Of a DNA stretch of 64,000 nt, positions 44,388 through 52,535 are shown one piece after another. Source of the DNA: Phycisphaerae bacterium (GTDB lineage: Bacteria > Planctomycetota > Phycisphaerae > Sedimentisphaerales > Anaerobacaceae); contig JAUWBI010000003.1 in the NCBI GenBank assembly GCA_030601745.1, positions 1-64,000 on the forward strand. Direction: 5' to 3'. Position numbers and translations under genes: made by a program. Each line of letters begins with the position of its first letter. The first letter of the stretch is position 1. The notes beneath the pieces are model-generated. The model did not search any database, was not told where the DNA came from, and saw only the letters and a program-made list of their open reading frames with translations.

Positions 44388-45125
44388 CTACATTGCCATA
44401 CCGCCGTCGATGCAGAGGACCTGGCCGGTGATATAGCCGGCCTGGTCGCTTGCAAGAAATGCAACGGCCTTGGCCACGTCATCAACGCTGCCGAATCTTC
44501 GCAATGGTATCATCTGCTTTGCAGCATCTTTGACCGGCTGCGGCAATTTGTCCGTCATCTCGGTAACAATAAACCCCGGTGCGATACAATTAGCCGTTAC
44601 ATTCTTTTTCGCTACCTCACGCGCCACTGACTTGCTCAGGCCAATCAGGCCTGCTTTGCTGGCCGCATAATTACTTTGACCGGCATTGCCCATCACACCG
44701 GAAACCGAGCTGAGACTGATAATCCGGCCGAATTTGTTGCGAACCATAGACCTTACCGCGGTCCGAGTCGCAACAAAGGCTGCTCGAAGATTAACGTCAA
44801 TGACCTTATCAAAATCCTCATCGCTCATTCGCATAATCAGCCCGTCACGCGTAATGCCGGCGTTGTTCACAAGAATACCTATCCCGCCGTATTCGGAAGC
44901 CAGAGCTTCAAGTATCTCGGTGAATTTGGTGGTATCGGTTATATCCACACATTTTGTTACAACCGTAAAGCCGGCTTCTTTTACAACATCTTCAAGTTCG
45001 CCAAGCTGCTCGGCATTTATATCCAGCCCGGCCACGATGCGACCCTGCTTGAGCAGTTCAAGAACAATTGCCCGGCCTATCCCTCTGGCGGCACCGGTTA
45101 CAACAGCCAGCCTTTTTTCCGACAT
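44388..45125 (-). CDS. fabG: 3-oxoacyl-ACP reductase
   Basis: 245 residues from ATG at 45125 (GGAG 8 nt upstream; a TTG at 45140 is less likely). SDR fold: TGAARGIGRAIVLEL for NADPH, NNAGITRDGLIMRM, catalytic Ser/Tyr/Lys in SLSSVSGVMGNAGQSNYAASK. Typical FabG C-terminus ITGQVLCIDGGMAM. Confidence 0.97.
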   Translation of the reverse strand: MSEKRLAVVTGAARGIGRAIVLELLKQGRIVAGLDINAEQLGELEDVVKEAGFTVVTKCVDITDTTKFTEILEALASEYGGIGILVNNAGITRDGLIMRMSDEDFDKVIDVNLRAAFVATRTAVRSMVRNKFGRIISLSSVSGVMGNAGQSNYAASKAGLIGLSKSVAREVAKKNVTANCIAPGFIVTEMTDKLPQPVKDAAKQMIPLRRFGSVDDVAKAVAFLASDQAGYITGQVLCIDGGMAM

Positions 45126-45173
45126 CTTGCTAATCTCCAAATCAAATTCCCAAATTACCCACCGACATTCCCC

Positions 45174-45214
45174 CTGTCATTGCGAGCGAGGCGTAGCCGA
45201 GCGCGGCAATCTCG
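45174..45214. repeat. REP-like element between fabG and fabD
   Basis: GTCATTGCGAGCGAGGCGTA followed by GCCGAGCGCGGCAATCTCG, nearly identical to the copy at 18012. It sits in the 101-nt gap between two co-directional fab genes. Confidence 0.8.
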
Positions 45215-45226
45215 ATTCTCATTAGC

Positions 45227-46165
45227 TCAAGACCCTGATAAATCCTTTATAGTATCCAAGCTGCTTACATTGACAACTTTTGTTTTTCTGCTGATTCTTC
45301 GCATAAGTCCTGTCAGGACCCTCCCTGGTCCTATCTCGTAAAACCTTTCAACTCCATCAGCCAGAAGTCGTTCCATACATTTTTGCCAGAGAATCGGGCA
45401 AGTCAATTGCTTTATCAGGCCTTCTGCGATTTTTTTAGCGTTTTGATAATACTCAGCGTTAATATTGGCAATAATCCTGGTTTCCGACGGCTCCGAAATC
45501 CGGCTTTTTTGTAATGCCTCTTTAAGGGCATCTGCCGCACTTGACATCATTTCAGTATGAAAAGCGCCCGCCACTTCTAACGGCACTGCTTTTATAGCAC
45601 CGTACTTTGCCGCCAATTCTTCAGCTCGTTTGCAAGCTGCCTTACTGCCGCTTACCACGATTTGCCCCGGGCAGTTAAAATTAACAGCCGACAGGAGTTC
45701 GTCCTCGCCGGCTTCGGCACAAAGCTCACTAACTTTTTCTTCGTCAAGGCCGATGATACAAACCATCGCACCTTCAGTAGCATCGGCGGCAGCCTGCATT
45801 GCCCGGCCGCGCTTGGTGCAGAGGATAAGTGCATCCTCAAAACTAATCACGCCTGCGGCATAGAGGGCGGTATATTCGCCCAGACTAAGACCCGCTGTTA
45901 CATCCGGGTTTACCTTGCTGGTGGCAGGATTCGTCTTGAGAACCTCTAATATGGCGGCGGAAGTTACAAAAATCGCAGGCTGCGAAATCGCCGTGGTATT
46001 TAATTGTTCCGCAGGGCCTTCGAAGCAGATTCGGCTCAAATCAAAACCAACGATATTGTTTGCCTTCTCAAAAATCTCTGCCGCTGCGGGTAAAGACCGG
46101 GCAATTTCGGTGCCCATTCCTACAACCTGGGCACCCTGTCCAGGAAATAAAAAAGCGGTCTTCAT
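45227..46165 (-). CDS. fabD: Malonyl-CoA:ACP transacylase
   Basis: 312 residues. Loads malonate onto ACP. FPGQGAQVVGMG at the N-terminus, nucleophile Ser in VTAGLSLGEYTAL, His in VAGAFHTEMM, and a PILWQKCMERL segment. Third enzyme gene of the fab operon. Confidence 0.96.
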   Translation of the reverse strand: MKTAFLFPGQGAQVVGMGTEIARSLPAAAEIFEKANNIVGFDLSRICFEGPAEQLNTTAISQPAIFVTSAAILEVLKTNPATSKVNPDVTAGLSLGEYTALYAAGVISFEDALILCTKRGRAMQAAADATEGAMVCIIGLDEEKVSELCAEAGEDELLSAVNFNCPGQIVVSGSKAACKRAEELAAKYGAIKAVPLEVAGAFHTEMMSSAADALKEALQKSRISEPSETRIIANINAEYYQNAKKIAEGLIKQLTCPILWQKCMERLLADGVERFYEIGPGRVLTGLMRRISRKTKVVNVSSLDTIKDLSGS

Positions 46166-46284
46166 ATCTCGTATATCGTATTGCGTGTATCGTATTGCGT
46201 ATATCGTATCGAGTATTCAGGCAGCCGAGATGGCGTTGGTTTTCTTACGCAATGCGAGATACGCACTACGCAATACGAATCATT
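46163..46284. repeat. Short-word repeat, GTATATCGTATTGCG family
   Basis: The fabH-fabD gap is made of ATCTCGTATATCGTATTGCG and GTGTATCGTATTGCGTATAT words, a non-repeat core (AGGCAGCCGAGATGGCG), then ACGCACTACGCAATACG. Same family at 33.95 and 44.35 kb. Confidence 0.8.
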
Positions 46285-47290
46285 AAAATTGAATTACGTT
46301 TGCTCCCCAGGCCAATCCTGCGCCAAAGGCCACGAAAATAACAATATCGCCTCGTTTGATTTTACTCTGCCTGAAACACTCATCAAAGGCAATAGGCACC
46401 GAGGCCGCTGACGTATTGCCGTATTCGGCGATATTCAAAAACACCTTTTCATCAGGCAGCTTCAACCGTTTCGCTGCAGACTCGATAATCCTTGCGTTCA
46501 TCTGGTGTGAAATGACCATCGCAATATCGTCAATGCTCAATCCGCAATGATTCATACAGTCGGTAACGGCTTCAACGATGCGTCGAACGGCCTGTTGATA
46601 GACTTCTCTGCCCTTGATTTCCATATAGATTTTTTTCGGGTCGTCTAACTCTTTGGCCGCTGGATAACGGGAACCGTAGGCCTGGCAATTCAATGCTTCC
46701 CAGCGGTCCCCGTCTGCAGACATAGTGCTGTATAAAATACCGCGTCCATCATTGTGCCGCTCAAGTACGACGGCTCCTGCGCCGTCCCCGAAAAGAATGC
46801 AGCTCGTCCGGTTGCTCCAGTCGGTAATCTTGGTCAAGGTTTCAGCGCCTATTACAAGGGCGTTTTTAAATCGGCCGCTCTCTAAGAATTGCTGGACAAT
46901 AGACAAACCATACACAAAACCGCTGCAAGCAGCGGCCAAATCAAATACCCACGCCTTCTTTGCCTGCAGAGCGCGCTGCACAAACGACGCCGTCGAAGGG
47001 AAAACCATTTCCGGGGTAATGGTTGCGACAATAATAAGCTCAAGGTCGGCGGCATCGAGATTTGCATCGGCCAGGGCCCTTTTGGCTGCTTGCGTCGCTA
47101 AGAATGCGGTGGTTTCGTTGTCGGTAGTAATGTGTCGAACCTTGACACCGGTCCGCGTGGTAATCCATTCGTCTGAGGTGTCCACCATCTTTGCGAGGTC
47201 ATCATTCGTTAGTGTTTTGGCCGGCACGAAAGAGCCGTGACCGGTGATAACTGCGCGATAAGTGGGGCCATCGTTAATCGGCTTGTTCAT
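46283..47290 (-). CDS. fabH: 3-oxoacyl-ACP synthase III
   Basis: 335 residues. Starts fatty-acid synthesis from an acyl-CoA and malonyl-ACP. Catalytic Cys in DLAAACSGFVYGL, His in ISHQMNARII, Asn in AEYGNTSAASVP. Its start overlaps the plsX end by 17 nt. Primer specificity (straight or branched) cannot be read reliably. Confidence 0.96.
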   Translation of the reverse strand: MNKPINDGPTYRAVITGHGSFVPAKTLTNDDLAKMVDTSDEWITTRTGVKVRHITTDNETTAFLATQAAKRALADANLDAADLELIIVATITPEMVFPSTASFVQRALQAKKAWVFDLAAACSGFVYGLSIVQQFLESGRFKNALVIGAETLTKITDWSNRTSCILFGDGAGAVVLERHNDGRGILYSTMSADGDRWEALNCQAYGSRYPAAKELDDPKKIYMEIKGREVYQQAVRRIVEAVTDCMNHCGLSIDDIAMVISHQMNARIIESAAKRLKLPDEKVFLNIAEYGNTSAASVPIAFDECFRQSKIKRGDIVIFVAFGAGLAWGANVIQF

Positions 47291-48296
47291 CAGATGTCCT
47301 TACACAGGTTCCTGACAGATATTCAATGATCTTTTCGTTTATTTTTTCCGTGTGGTATTTTTTGGAAGCCAGAATGGCATTTTTTATCGTTCTGCTCCGG
47401 CTTGCCCCGTGACAGATTAGTGCTGTGCCGTTAACTCCCAACAACAGCGCACCGCCGTATGTGTTATAGTCATATTTCGTGTAAATTCTTTTCATCACAG
47501 GCCTGAACTTCGTAGCAAGTCGCAGCTTCTCTGCCATAAGCTCGTGTTTTATCGCCTTAAACAGGCCGTCAACAACTCCTTCGGTCAGCTTCAAAATCAC
47601 ATTGCCGACGAAACCCTCGCAAACCGCAACGTCACAAACACCCTTGAAAATATCTCTGCCCTCAATATTCCCGACGAAATTCATATTGGAATCCGATTTC
47701 AACAGCTCACGCGCCTTTTTAACGACCTCATTACCCTTTGCGTCTTCCTGGCCAATGCTCATAAGCCCGACCCTTGGGTTTTTAATCCCGAGCAAATGCC
47801 TTGAATACATTCTGGCCATTGCGCCATATTGATAAAGATTTATCGGCTTACAAGCGATGTTCGCCCCCACATCGCATATTGTCACCGGCCCTTCAAACGT
47901 GGGAAAGACCACGGCTATTCCCGGTCGATTGACACCGGCCAGATTTCTCATCCTCATCTGGAAGGCAGCGACACAGGCGCCGGTATTACCTGCGGAAATG
48001 ACCGCGTCAGTCTCGTGCCTTTTGGCCATTTTGGCCATAACTGCAATTGAACTCTTGCGCTTTTTTCGCAGACTCTCTATCGGCGGTTCATCCATACCGA
48101 TAATTTCGGGAGCGTCAACCACATTGATAATATCTTTATGAGACTCCGGAGAAGGCAATTGGGCTTCTATTCTCTCTTTTGGGCCGACAAGTATCAGCTC
48201 GTCATGCTCGTTGAGCAGCTCAATCGATTCCAGTGCCCCGGAGATAATCTCATCCGGTGCGTTGTCGCCTCCCATTGCATCAATTGCGATTCGCAT
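47274..48296 (-). CDS. plsX: Phosphate acyltransferase
   Basis: 340 residues. Makes acyl-phosphate from acyl-ACP for phospholipid synthesis. MRIAIDAMGGDNAPDEII, VISAGNTGACVAAFQMRM, ANIACKPINLYQYGAMA and EGFVGNVILKLTEGV are family signatures. Second gene of the operon, overlapping fabH. Confidence 0.97.
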   Translation of the reverse strand: MRIAIDAMGGDNAPDEIISGALESIELLNEHDELILVGPKERIEAQLPSPESHKDIINVVDAPEIIGMDEPPIESLRKKRKSSIAVMAKMAKRHETDAVISAGNTGACVAAFQMRMRNLAGVNRPGIAVVFPTFEGPVTICDVGANIACKPINLYQYGAMARMYSRHLLGIKNPRVGLMSIGQEDAKGNEVVKKARELLKSDSNMNFVGNIEGRDIFKGVCDVAVCEGFVGNVILKLTEGVVDGLFKAIKHELMAEKLRLATKFRPVMKRIYTKYDYNTYGGALLLGVNGTALICHGASRSRTIKNAILASKKYHTEKINEKIIEYLSGTCVRTSDEQAD

Positions 48297-48382
48297 TCTC
48301 TACCTCATAGTGTTCAGCGTATAGATGCCCTCATACCCTGACACCCTCCTCTGTCTTCTGTCCTCTGTCTTCTGTCCTCTTT

Positions 48383-48571
48383 TTAACTGCTCTTTTCCTT
48401 GCCGAGCTTCAATGTGATTTTCGGATTGACGTAACCGCAATTTTCACACGCTGCGTGCGGCAGCTTGGCGTGGTCGCATTTCGGGCAGACCGAATAGTTT
48501 ACCGCGCCCAATCGGTGATGGCTCCGGCGAGTATGCGTTCTGTTCTTACTGGTCTTCTTCTTGGGTAACAC
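48383..48571 (-). CDS. rpmF: Ribosomal protein bL32
   Basis: 62 residues from GTG at 48571 (GGAG 9 nt upstream; TTG at 48577 is a weaker alternative). LPKKKTSKNRTHTRRSHH is the conserved N-terminus, and CPKC with CENC forms the zinc ribbon, so this is the Cys-containing version. First gene of the rpmF-plsX-fab operon. Confidence 0.95.
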   Translation of the reverse strand: MLPKKKTSKNRTHTRRSHHRLGAVNYSVCPKCDHAKLPHAACENCGYVNPKITLKLGKEKSS

Positions 48572-48621
48572 TGTCAACTACTCCACTATGACTTATGCAC
48601 TTAATTGGTTTCAAAACTGTC

Positions 48622-48650
48622 TAAATAGTTAACCGCCGGCGTTTTGTCAA
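48622..48650 (-). promoter_or_regulatory. Promoter for the rpmF-plsX-fab operon
   Basis: Minus strand: consensus TTGACA (48650-48645), 17-nt spacer, TATTTA (48627-48622). Predicted start about 48615, leader about 44 nt. The spacer and -10 flank contain AACCGCCGGCGTT/TTAAC symmetry. Confidence 0.65.
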
Positions 48651-48689
48651 GCGAAATTTAACTATATTTAACCCCGCCTGCCCCCCAAC

Positions 48690-49050
48690 TTTAGTTCACT
48701 TTAGCTCACTACTCACTAACGCGCATCTGCACTTCGACATTGGACATTCGGATTCGATATTCGATATTCGCCCTCTGTCCTCTGTCATCCGTCCTCTGTC
48801 GTCCGTCCTCTGTCTTCTGCCCCCCAACTTTAGCTCACTTTAGGCACTTTAGTTCACTTTAGGCACTTTAGTTCACTTTAGTTCACTTTAGTTCACTTTA
48901 GTTCACTACTCACCAATCACCAATCACTATCGAAGATCCGGCGCCGTTTGACGGAATTAACCAATTAACTAATTCTCTAATTCACTATAATCCTGATATC
49001 CTGATTCCTGGTATCCTACATCCTGATTTCCTGATCACCTGATAACCTGA
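48690..49050. repeat. Composite field of four short-word tandem repeat families
   Basis: Most of the 572-nt gap between rpmF and the restriction gene. In order: TTTAGTTCACTTTAGCTCAC; TTCGATATTCGATATTCG (about 48750); CCTCTGTCCTCTGTCATCCG and GTCCTCTGTCTTCTG (48772-48818); six or so units of TTTAGTTCAC/TTTAGGCAC (48828-48906); ACTCACCAATCACCAATCAC (48906-48927); TTAACCAATTAACTAATTC (48958-48984); and CCTGATATCCTGATTCCTGG and kin (48992-49050). Each family recurs elsewhere in the window. No gene is seen. Confidence 0.9.
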
Positions 49051-49076
49051 GCAACCAATCCACCAACAAAAAACAC

Positions 49077-49105
49077 TTGCCCTTTCCCACTCTTGATGCT
49101 AATAT
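49077..49105 (+). promoter_or_regulatory. Promoter for the restriction-modification gene
   Basis: TTGCCC (49077-49082), 17-nt spacer, TAATAT (49100-49105), immediately after the repeat field. Predicted start about 49112, leader about 38 nt. Confidence 0.55.
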
Positions 49106-49149
49106 TGTCCTGAATCTGGCTATAACAAGGACTATGGGGAAACAACAAA

Positions 49150-52032
49150 ATGGCTAACGTACCGCCCAGAGTTGCAGAACTTATCGAGACGTTTGACCGC
49201 AACATCGACGCCTACCGCTCGCAGCAATATAATGAAACCCAGCTTCGCAGAGAATTCATCGACCCGTTCTTCGAAGAATTAGGCTGGGACGTAACGAACA
49301 TAGCTGGCAACGCCCAGGCCTACAAGGACGTCATACACGAAGATGCAATAAAAATCGGCAGTGCAACCAAGGCGCCGGATTACAGCTTCCGCATCGGCGG
49401 AACTCGAAAATTCTTCCTCGAAGCAAAGAAACCCTCCATCGACATAAAAGGCGACCCACATCCTGCTTACCAACTCCGCCGTTATGCCTGGAGCAAAAAT
49501 CTGCCCCTCTCAATCCTCACCGACTTCGAAGAATTTGCCGTCTATGACTGCCGTATTCGGCCAAATCAGACGGATAAAGCTGGCACTGCACGGATTATAT
49601 ATTTGAAGTATAAAGATTACATTAATCATTGGGATGAAATTGCAAACATCTTTTCCAAAGACGCAATTCTCAAGGGCTCTTTCGATAAATTCGCCGTCTC
49701 CGCAAAAGGCAAACGCGGCACAACCACCGTTGATAAAGCATTACTCGCCGAACTCGAAAAATGGCGGGATGAGCTTGCAAGAATATTCGCACTGAGAAAC
49801 AGAAAACTTTCGGCACACGAGATTAACTTTGCCGTCCAGAGAACCATCGACAGAATCCTGTTTCTCCGCATGTGCGAAGATAGAGGTATTGAGGATTATG
49901 GACAGCTATTAAAAATAAGCAGTGGCGACCGAACATATCCCAGACTTTGCGAGTTATTTGAAAAAGCAGACAAAAAATATAATTCCGGCTTGTTCTATTT
50001 TCAAATCGAGCCTGGCCGTCCCGAAGGCCCGGACGTGCTTACTCTAAATCTCGTCGTTCCTGACAACCCGCTCAAGTACATCTTGCATAGTCTTTATTAT
50101 CCCCAGTGCCCCTATGAATTCTCCGTCCTGCCCCCCGAAATCCTCGGAAACGTCTACGAACAATTCCTCGGCAGGTTAATTCGCCTCACACCCGCCCATC
50201 AAGCCAAAATCGAAGAAAAACCCGAAGTCAAAAAAGCAGGCGGCATCTATTACACCCCAAACTACATCGTTGACTACATCGTCAAAAACACCGTCGCCAA
50301 ACTCTGCGAAAACAAAACACCCAAAGATATTTCAAAACTGAAAATCCTCGACCCCGCCTGCGGCTCTGGCTCATTCCTGCTCAGTGCCTACACTTACTTG
50401 CTAAACTACCATCGAGACTGGTACATCGAAAACAACCCCGAAAAACACACAAAGAAAATCTATCAGGGCAAAGGCGGCCAATGGTTACTCACCATCGCAA
50501 AGAAAAAAAGAATCCTCCTCCGTAACATCTTCGGCGTAGACATCGACTCCCAGGCCGTCGAAGTTACAAAACTCTCGCTCCTGCTGAAAGTCCTTGAGAA
50601 CGAAAGCCAGGAAACGCTGCGCTTATTTCCCGAACGCGCTCTGCCCGACCTCGGCAATAATATAAAATGTGGTAACTCCCTCATCGGCCCGGACTTCTAC
50701 GAAGACAAAGACCCCGATTCAATCGACCCTGAAGAACACCGCCGAATAAACCCTTTCGACTACAAAGCCGAATTCCCCCACATCTTCAAAACCAAAAACC
50801 CCGGCTTCGACGCAGTTATCGGAAATCCACCTTATATATTCACCCGCGAGTTAATTACCAAAGACGAAAAGGCTTATTACTACCAGAAATATCAATGCAC
50901 CCAGTTTAAGATAAATACTTATTTCCTGTTTGTGGAGAATTCCTTCCATTTGCTGAATAGAAGTGGAGCATTGGGTTACATTGTTCCTAACAACTGGCTT
51001 TCTCTAGAATATTCGTCTGAATTTAGACGCTTTCTCCTAACTAAGACGTTCAACATAAGCATCACGAACATTCTTCACAAGGTATTTCAAAACGCAAGTG
51101 TGGATACTTGCATCCTTATATTTGGCAAAACAGGTGAAAACCAAGTTGTCGTCCACGAGATGGAAAATCTTAATGTTAAGAAAATATCTGACTGTGCAAG
51201 TGATACATTTCTTAATACTACCAACTGCGTCATTGCTTATGGTGTTGATACCACCAATAAAATCAAACTTTGTAAAAGAATAGCAACCAATGGGATTCAG
51301 CTGCACGAGCTTTGCGAGGTTAGGAATGGGGTTCAGGCTTACACCGTTAGGGAAGGCACTCCAAAGCAAACAAAGGAGATGAAGGATAAACGGGTGTACC
51401 ACAGTTTAACCAAGCTTGATGGTAGTTGGATCAAATATGTAGATGGTGTTGACGTTAAGCGGTATTTCATTGGTTGGAGTAAGCAATTCATAAAATACGG
51501 CAGGAATTTAAGCCGCCCGAGAAAACCATATTTGTTCAATGGAGAAAGACTCTTAGTTAGGCAAATTCCTTCTAAACCCCCTTATTGTATATTAGCATGT
51601 TACGTTACCGAAAACCTAATAAATGATAATAACAGCATGATTATAAAGAAGCATCCGGAAGATGAGCATAATATCAAATACATAATGGGGATAGTGAACT
51701 CACAATTAATCTCATTTTGGTTTATAAATACTTTTGGCAAACTACAAAGAAAAGTCTTCCCACAATTCAAAATAAAAGAATTGTCTCAATTTCCAATACA
51801 TAGGATAAACTTCGACAATCCCCTTGATAAAACCCTCCATCACAAGATGGTAAAACTTGTCGATCGGACGCTGGATTTACACAAACGGCTGACAAAAGCA
51901 AAAGTCCCAGCCGAAAAAACCCGAATCCAACGCCAGATAAACACCACCGACAAACAAATCGACAAACTTGTTTATGAACTCTACAATCTTACCGAAGAAG
52001 AAACAAAAATTATTGAAAGGTCAAATCAGTGA
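49150..52032 (+). CDS. Type IIG restriction-modification enzyme (Eco57I-like)
   Basis: 960 residues, cutting and methylating in one chain. N-terminal PD-(D/E)xK nuclease: P76-D77 and E91-A-K93 (FFLEAKK). Helical linker to about 370. Adenine methyltransferase: motif I LDPACGSGSFL at about 400-410, motif IV N559-P-P-Y562, then a TaqI-type specificity domain (about 570-880) and a C-terminal helical spacer (KRLTKAKVPAEKTRIQRQI). Base composition changes: C-rich codons up to about 50.85 kb, AT-rich through the specificity domain, C-rich again near the end, so the recognition domain has probably been exchanged. The C-terminus LVYELYNLTEEETKIIE has a degraded second copy at 52.47 kb. Likely anti-phage defence. 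Confidence 0.92.
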   Translation: MANVPPRVAELIETFDRNIDAYRSQQYNETQLRREFIDPFFEELGWDVTNIAGNAQAYKDVIHEDAIKIGSATKAPDYSFRIGGTRKFFLEAKKPSIDIKGDPHPAYQLRRYAWSKNLPLSILTDFEEFAVYDCRIRPNQTDKAGTARIIYLKYKDYINHWDEIANIFSKDAILKGSFDKFAVSAKGKRGTTTVDKALLAELEKWRDELARIFALRNRKLSAHEINFAVQRTIDRILFLRMCEDRGIEDYGQLLKISSGDRTYPRLCELFEKADKKYNSGLFYFQIEPGRPEGPDVLTLNLVVPDNPLKYILHSLYYPQCPYEFSVLPPEILGNVYEQFLGRLIRLTPAHQAKIEEKPEVKKAGGIYYTPNYIVDYIVKNTVAKLCENKTPKDISKLKILDPACGSGSFLLSAYTYLLNYHRDWYIENNPEKHTKKIYQGKGGQWLLTIAKKKRILLRNIFGVDIDSQAVEVTKLSLLLKVLENESQETLRLFPERALPDLGNNIKCGNSLIGPDFYEDKDPDSIDPEEHRRINPFDYKAEFPHIFKTKNPGFDAVIGNPPYIFTRELITKDEKAYYYQKYQCTQFKINTYFLFVENSFHLLNRSGALGYIVPNNWLSLEYSSEFRRFLLTKTFNISITNILHKVFQNASVDTCILIFGKTGENQVVVHEMENLNVKKISDCASDTFLNTTNCVIAYGVDTTNKIKLCKRIATNGIQLHELCEVRNGVQAYTVREGTPKQTKEMKDKRVYHSLTKLDGSWIKYVDGVDVKRYFIGWSKQFIKYGRNLSRPRKPYLFNGERLLVRQIPSKPPYCILACYVTENLINDNNSMIIKKHPEDEHNIKYIMGIVNSQLISFWFINTFGKLQRKVFPQFKIKELSQFPIHRINFDNPLDKTLHHKMVKLVDRTLDLHKRLTKAKVPAEKTRIQRQINTTDKQIDKLVYELYNLTEEETKIIERSNQ

Positions 52033-52457
52033 TATTAAATGAAGAAGAACAAAACTGTATACGGTTTTTAGCAAAGTGCTTTAGCGACAATAAGGTTTTC
52101 ATTCAACGTGATTGGGCAATTGAACAGATGAGGGTGGATGTCAACAAGTATGTCACTCTTATAAGAACAATGGAGGGACTTGGTGCTGTTTATAATGTTA
52201 GCAATACTTCTAAAGGGCATGCAAGTTCGTTTGAAATATCACCGAAAGTCTTACAATTGGCACGGCAACTTGATGTGGAAGAGCAAAAAGCAAAAGCTCC
52301 GCCGGACGTTGTTGAACAGTTGCAGGCGCGAGCTCGGCAGAATCCTTGCCTTGCAAGGCTAATCATAATTTTTCTGATACTTGCCCTGCTTATTCCATTG
52401 CTAAATTCTTTATGGGAATTATTGGAAAAAATTGCGACCCTTTCTTCTGGTAAGTGA
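52029..52457 (+). CDS. Winged-helix-like protein with C-terminal membrane anchor
   Basis: 142 residues from GTG at 52029, overlapping the restriction gene stop by 4 nt (GTGA). Residues 1-85 have the look of a winged helix (EEEQNCIRFLAKCFSDNKVF, MRVDVNKYVTLIRTMEGLGA, then a beta wing FEISPK). Residues about 114-134 form one TM (LARLIIIFLILALLIPLL). Not recognised. AT-richer than its neighbours. Position between the real and the remnant ends of the restriction gene suggests acquisition together with the new specificity segment. Confidence 0.65.
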   Translation: MILNEEEQNCIRFLAKCFSDNKVFIQRDWAIEQMRVDVNKYVTLIRTMEGLGAVYNVSNTSKGHASSFEISPKVLQLARQLDVEEQKAKAPPDVVEQLQARARQNPCLARLIIIFLILALLIPLLNSLWELLEKIATLSSGK

Positions 52458-52465
52458 ACGTTCAT

Positions 52466-52535
52466 CCATGAACTCTACAACCTCACCGACGAATAAATCG
52501 CCCTCGTAGAAAAACAAGAAGGAAAAAGTAGATGA
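52466..52535 (+). pseudogene. Remnant of a type IIG enzyme gene 3' end
   Basis: Reads H-E-L-Y-N-L-T-D-E-stop-I-A-L-V-E-K-Q-E-G-K-S-R-stop. This is a typical Eco57I-like C-terminus with one nonsense change (GAA to TAA at about 52494), and parallels YELYNLTEEETKIIE of the intact gene. Its final TGA overlaps the ATG of the next gene (ATGA), and its AAGAAGG serves as that gene's ribosome site. Confidence 0.75.

Noticed and set aside
48828-48906. Possible CRISPR array
   Set aside because: Units of 9-10 nt with no unique spacers and no cas genes; it is a simple tandem repeat.
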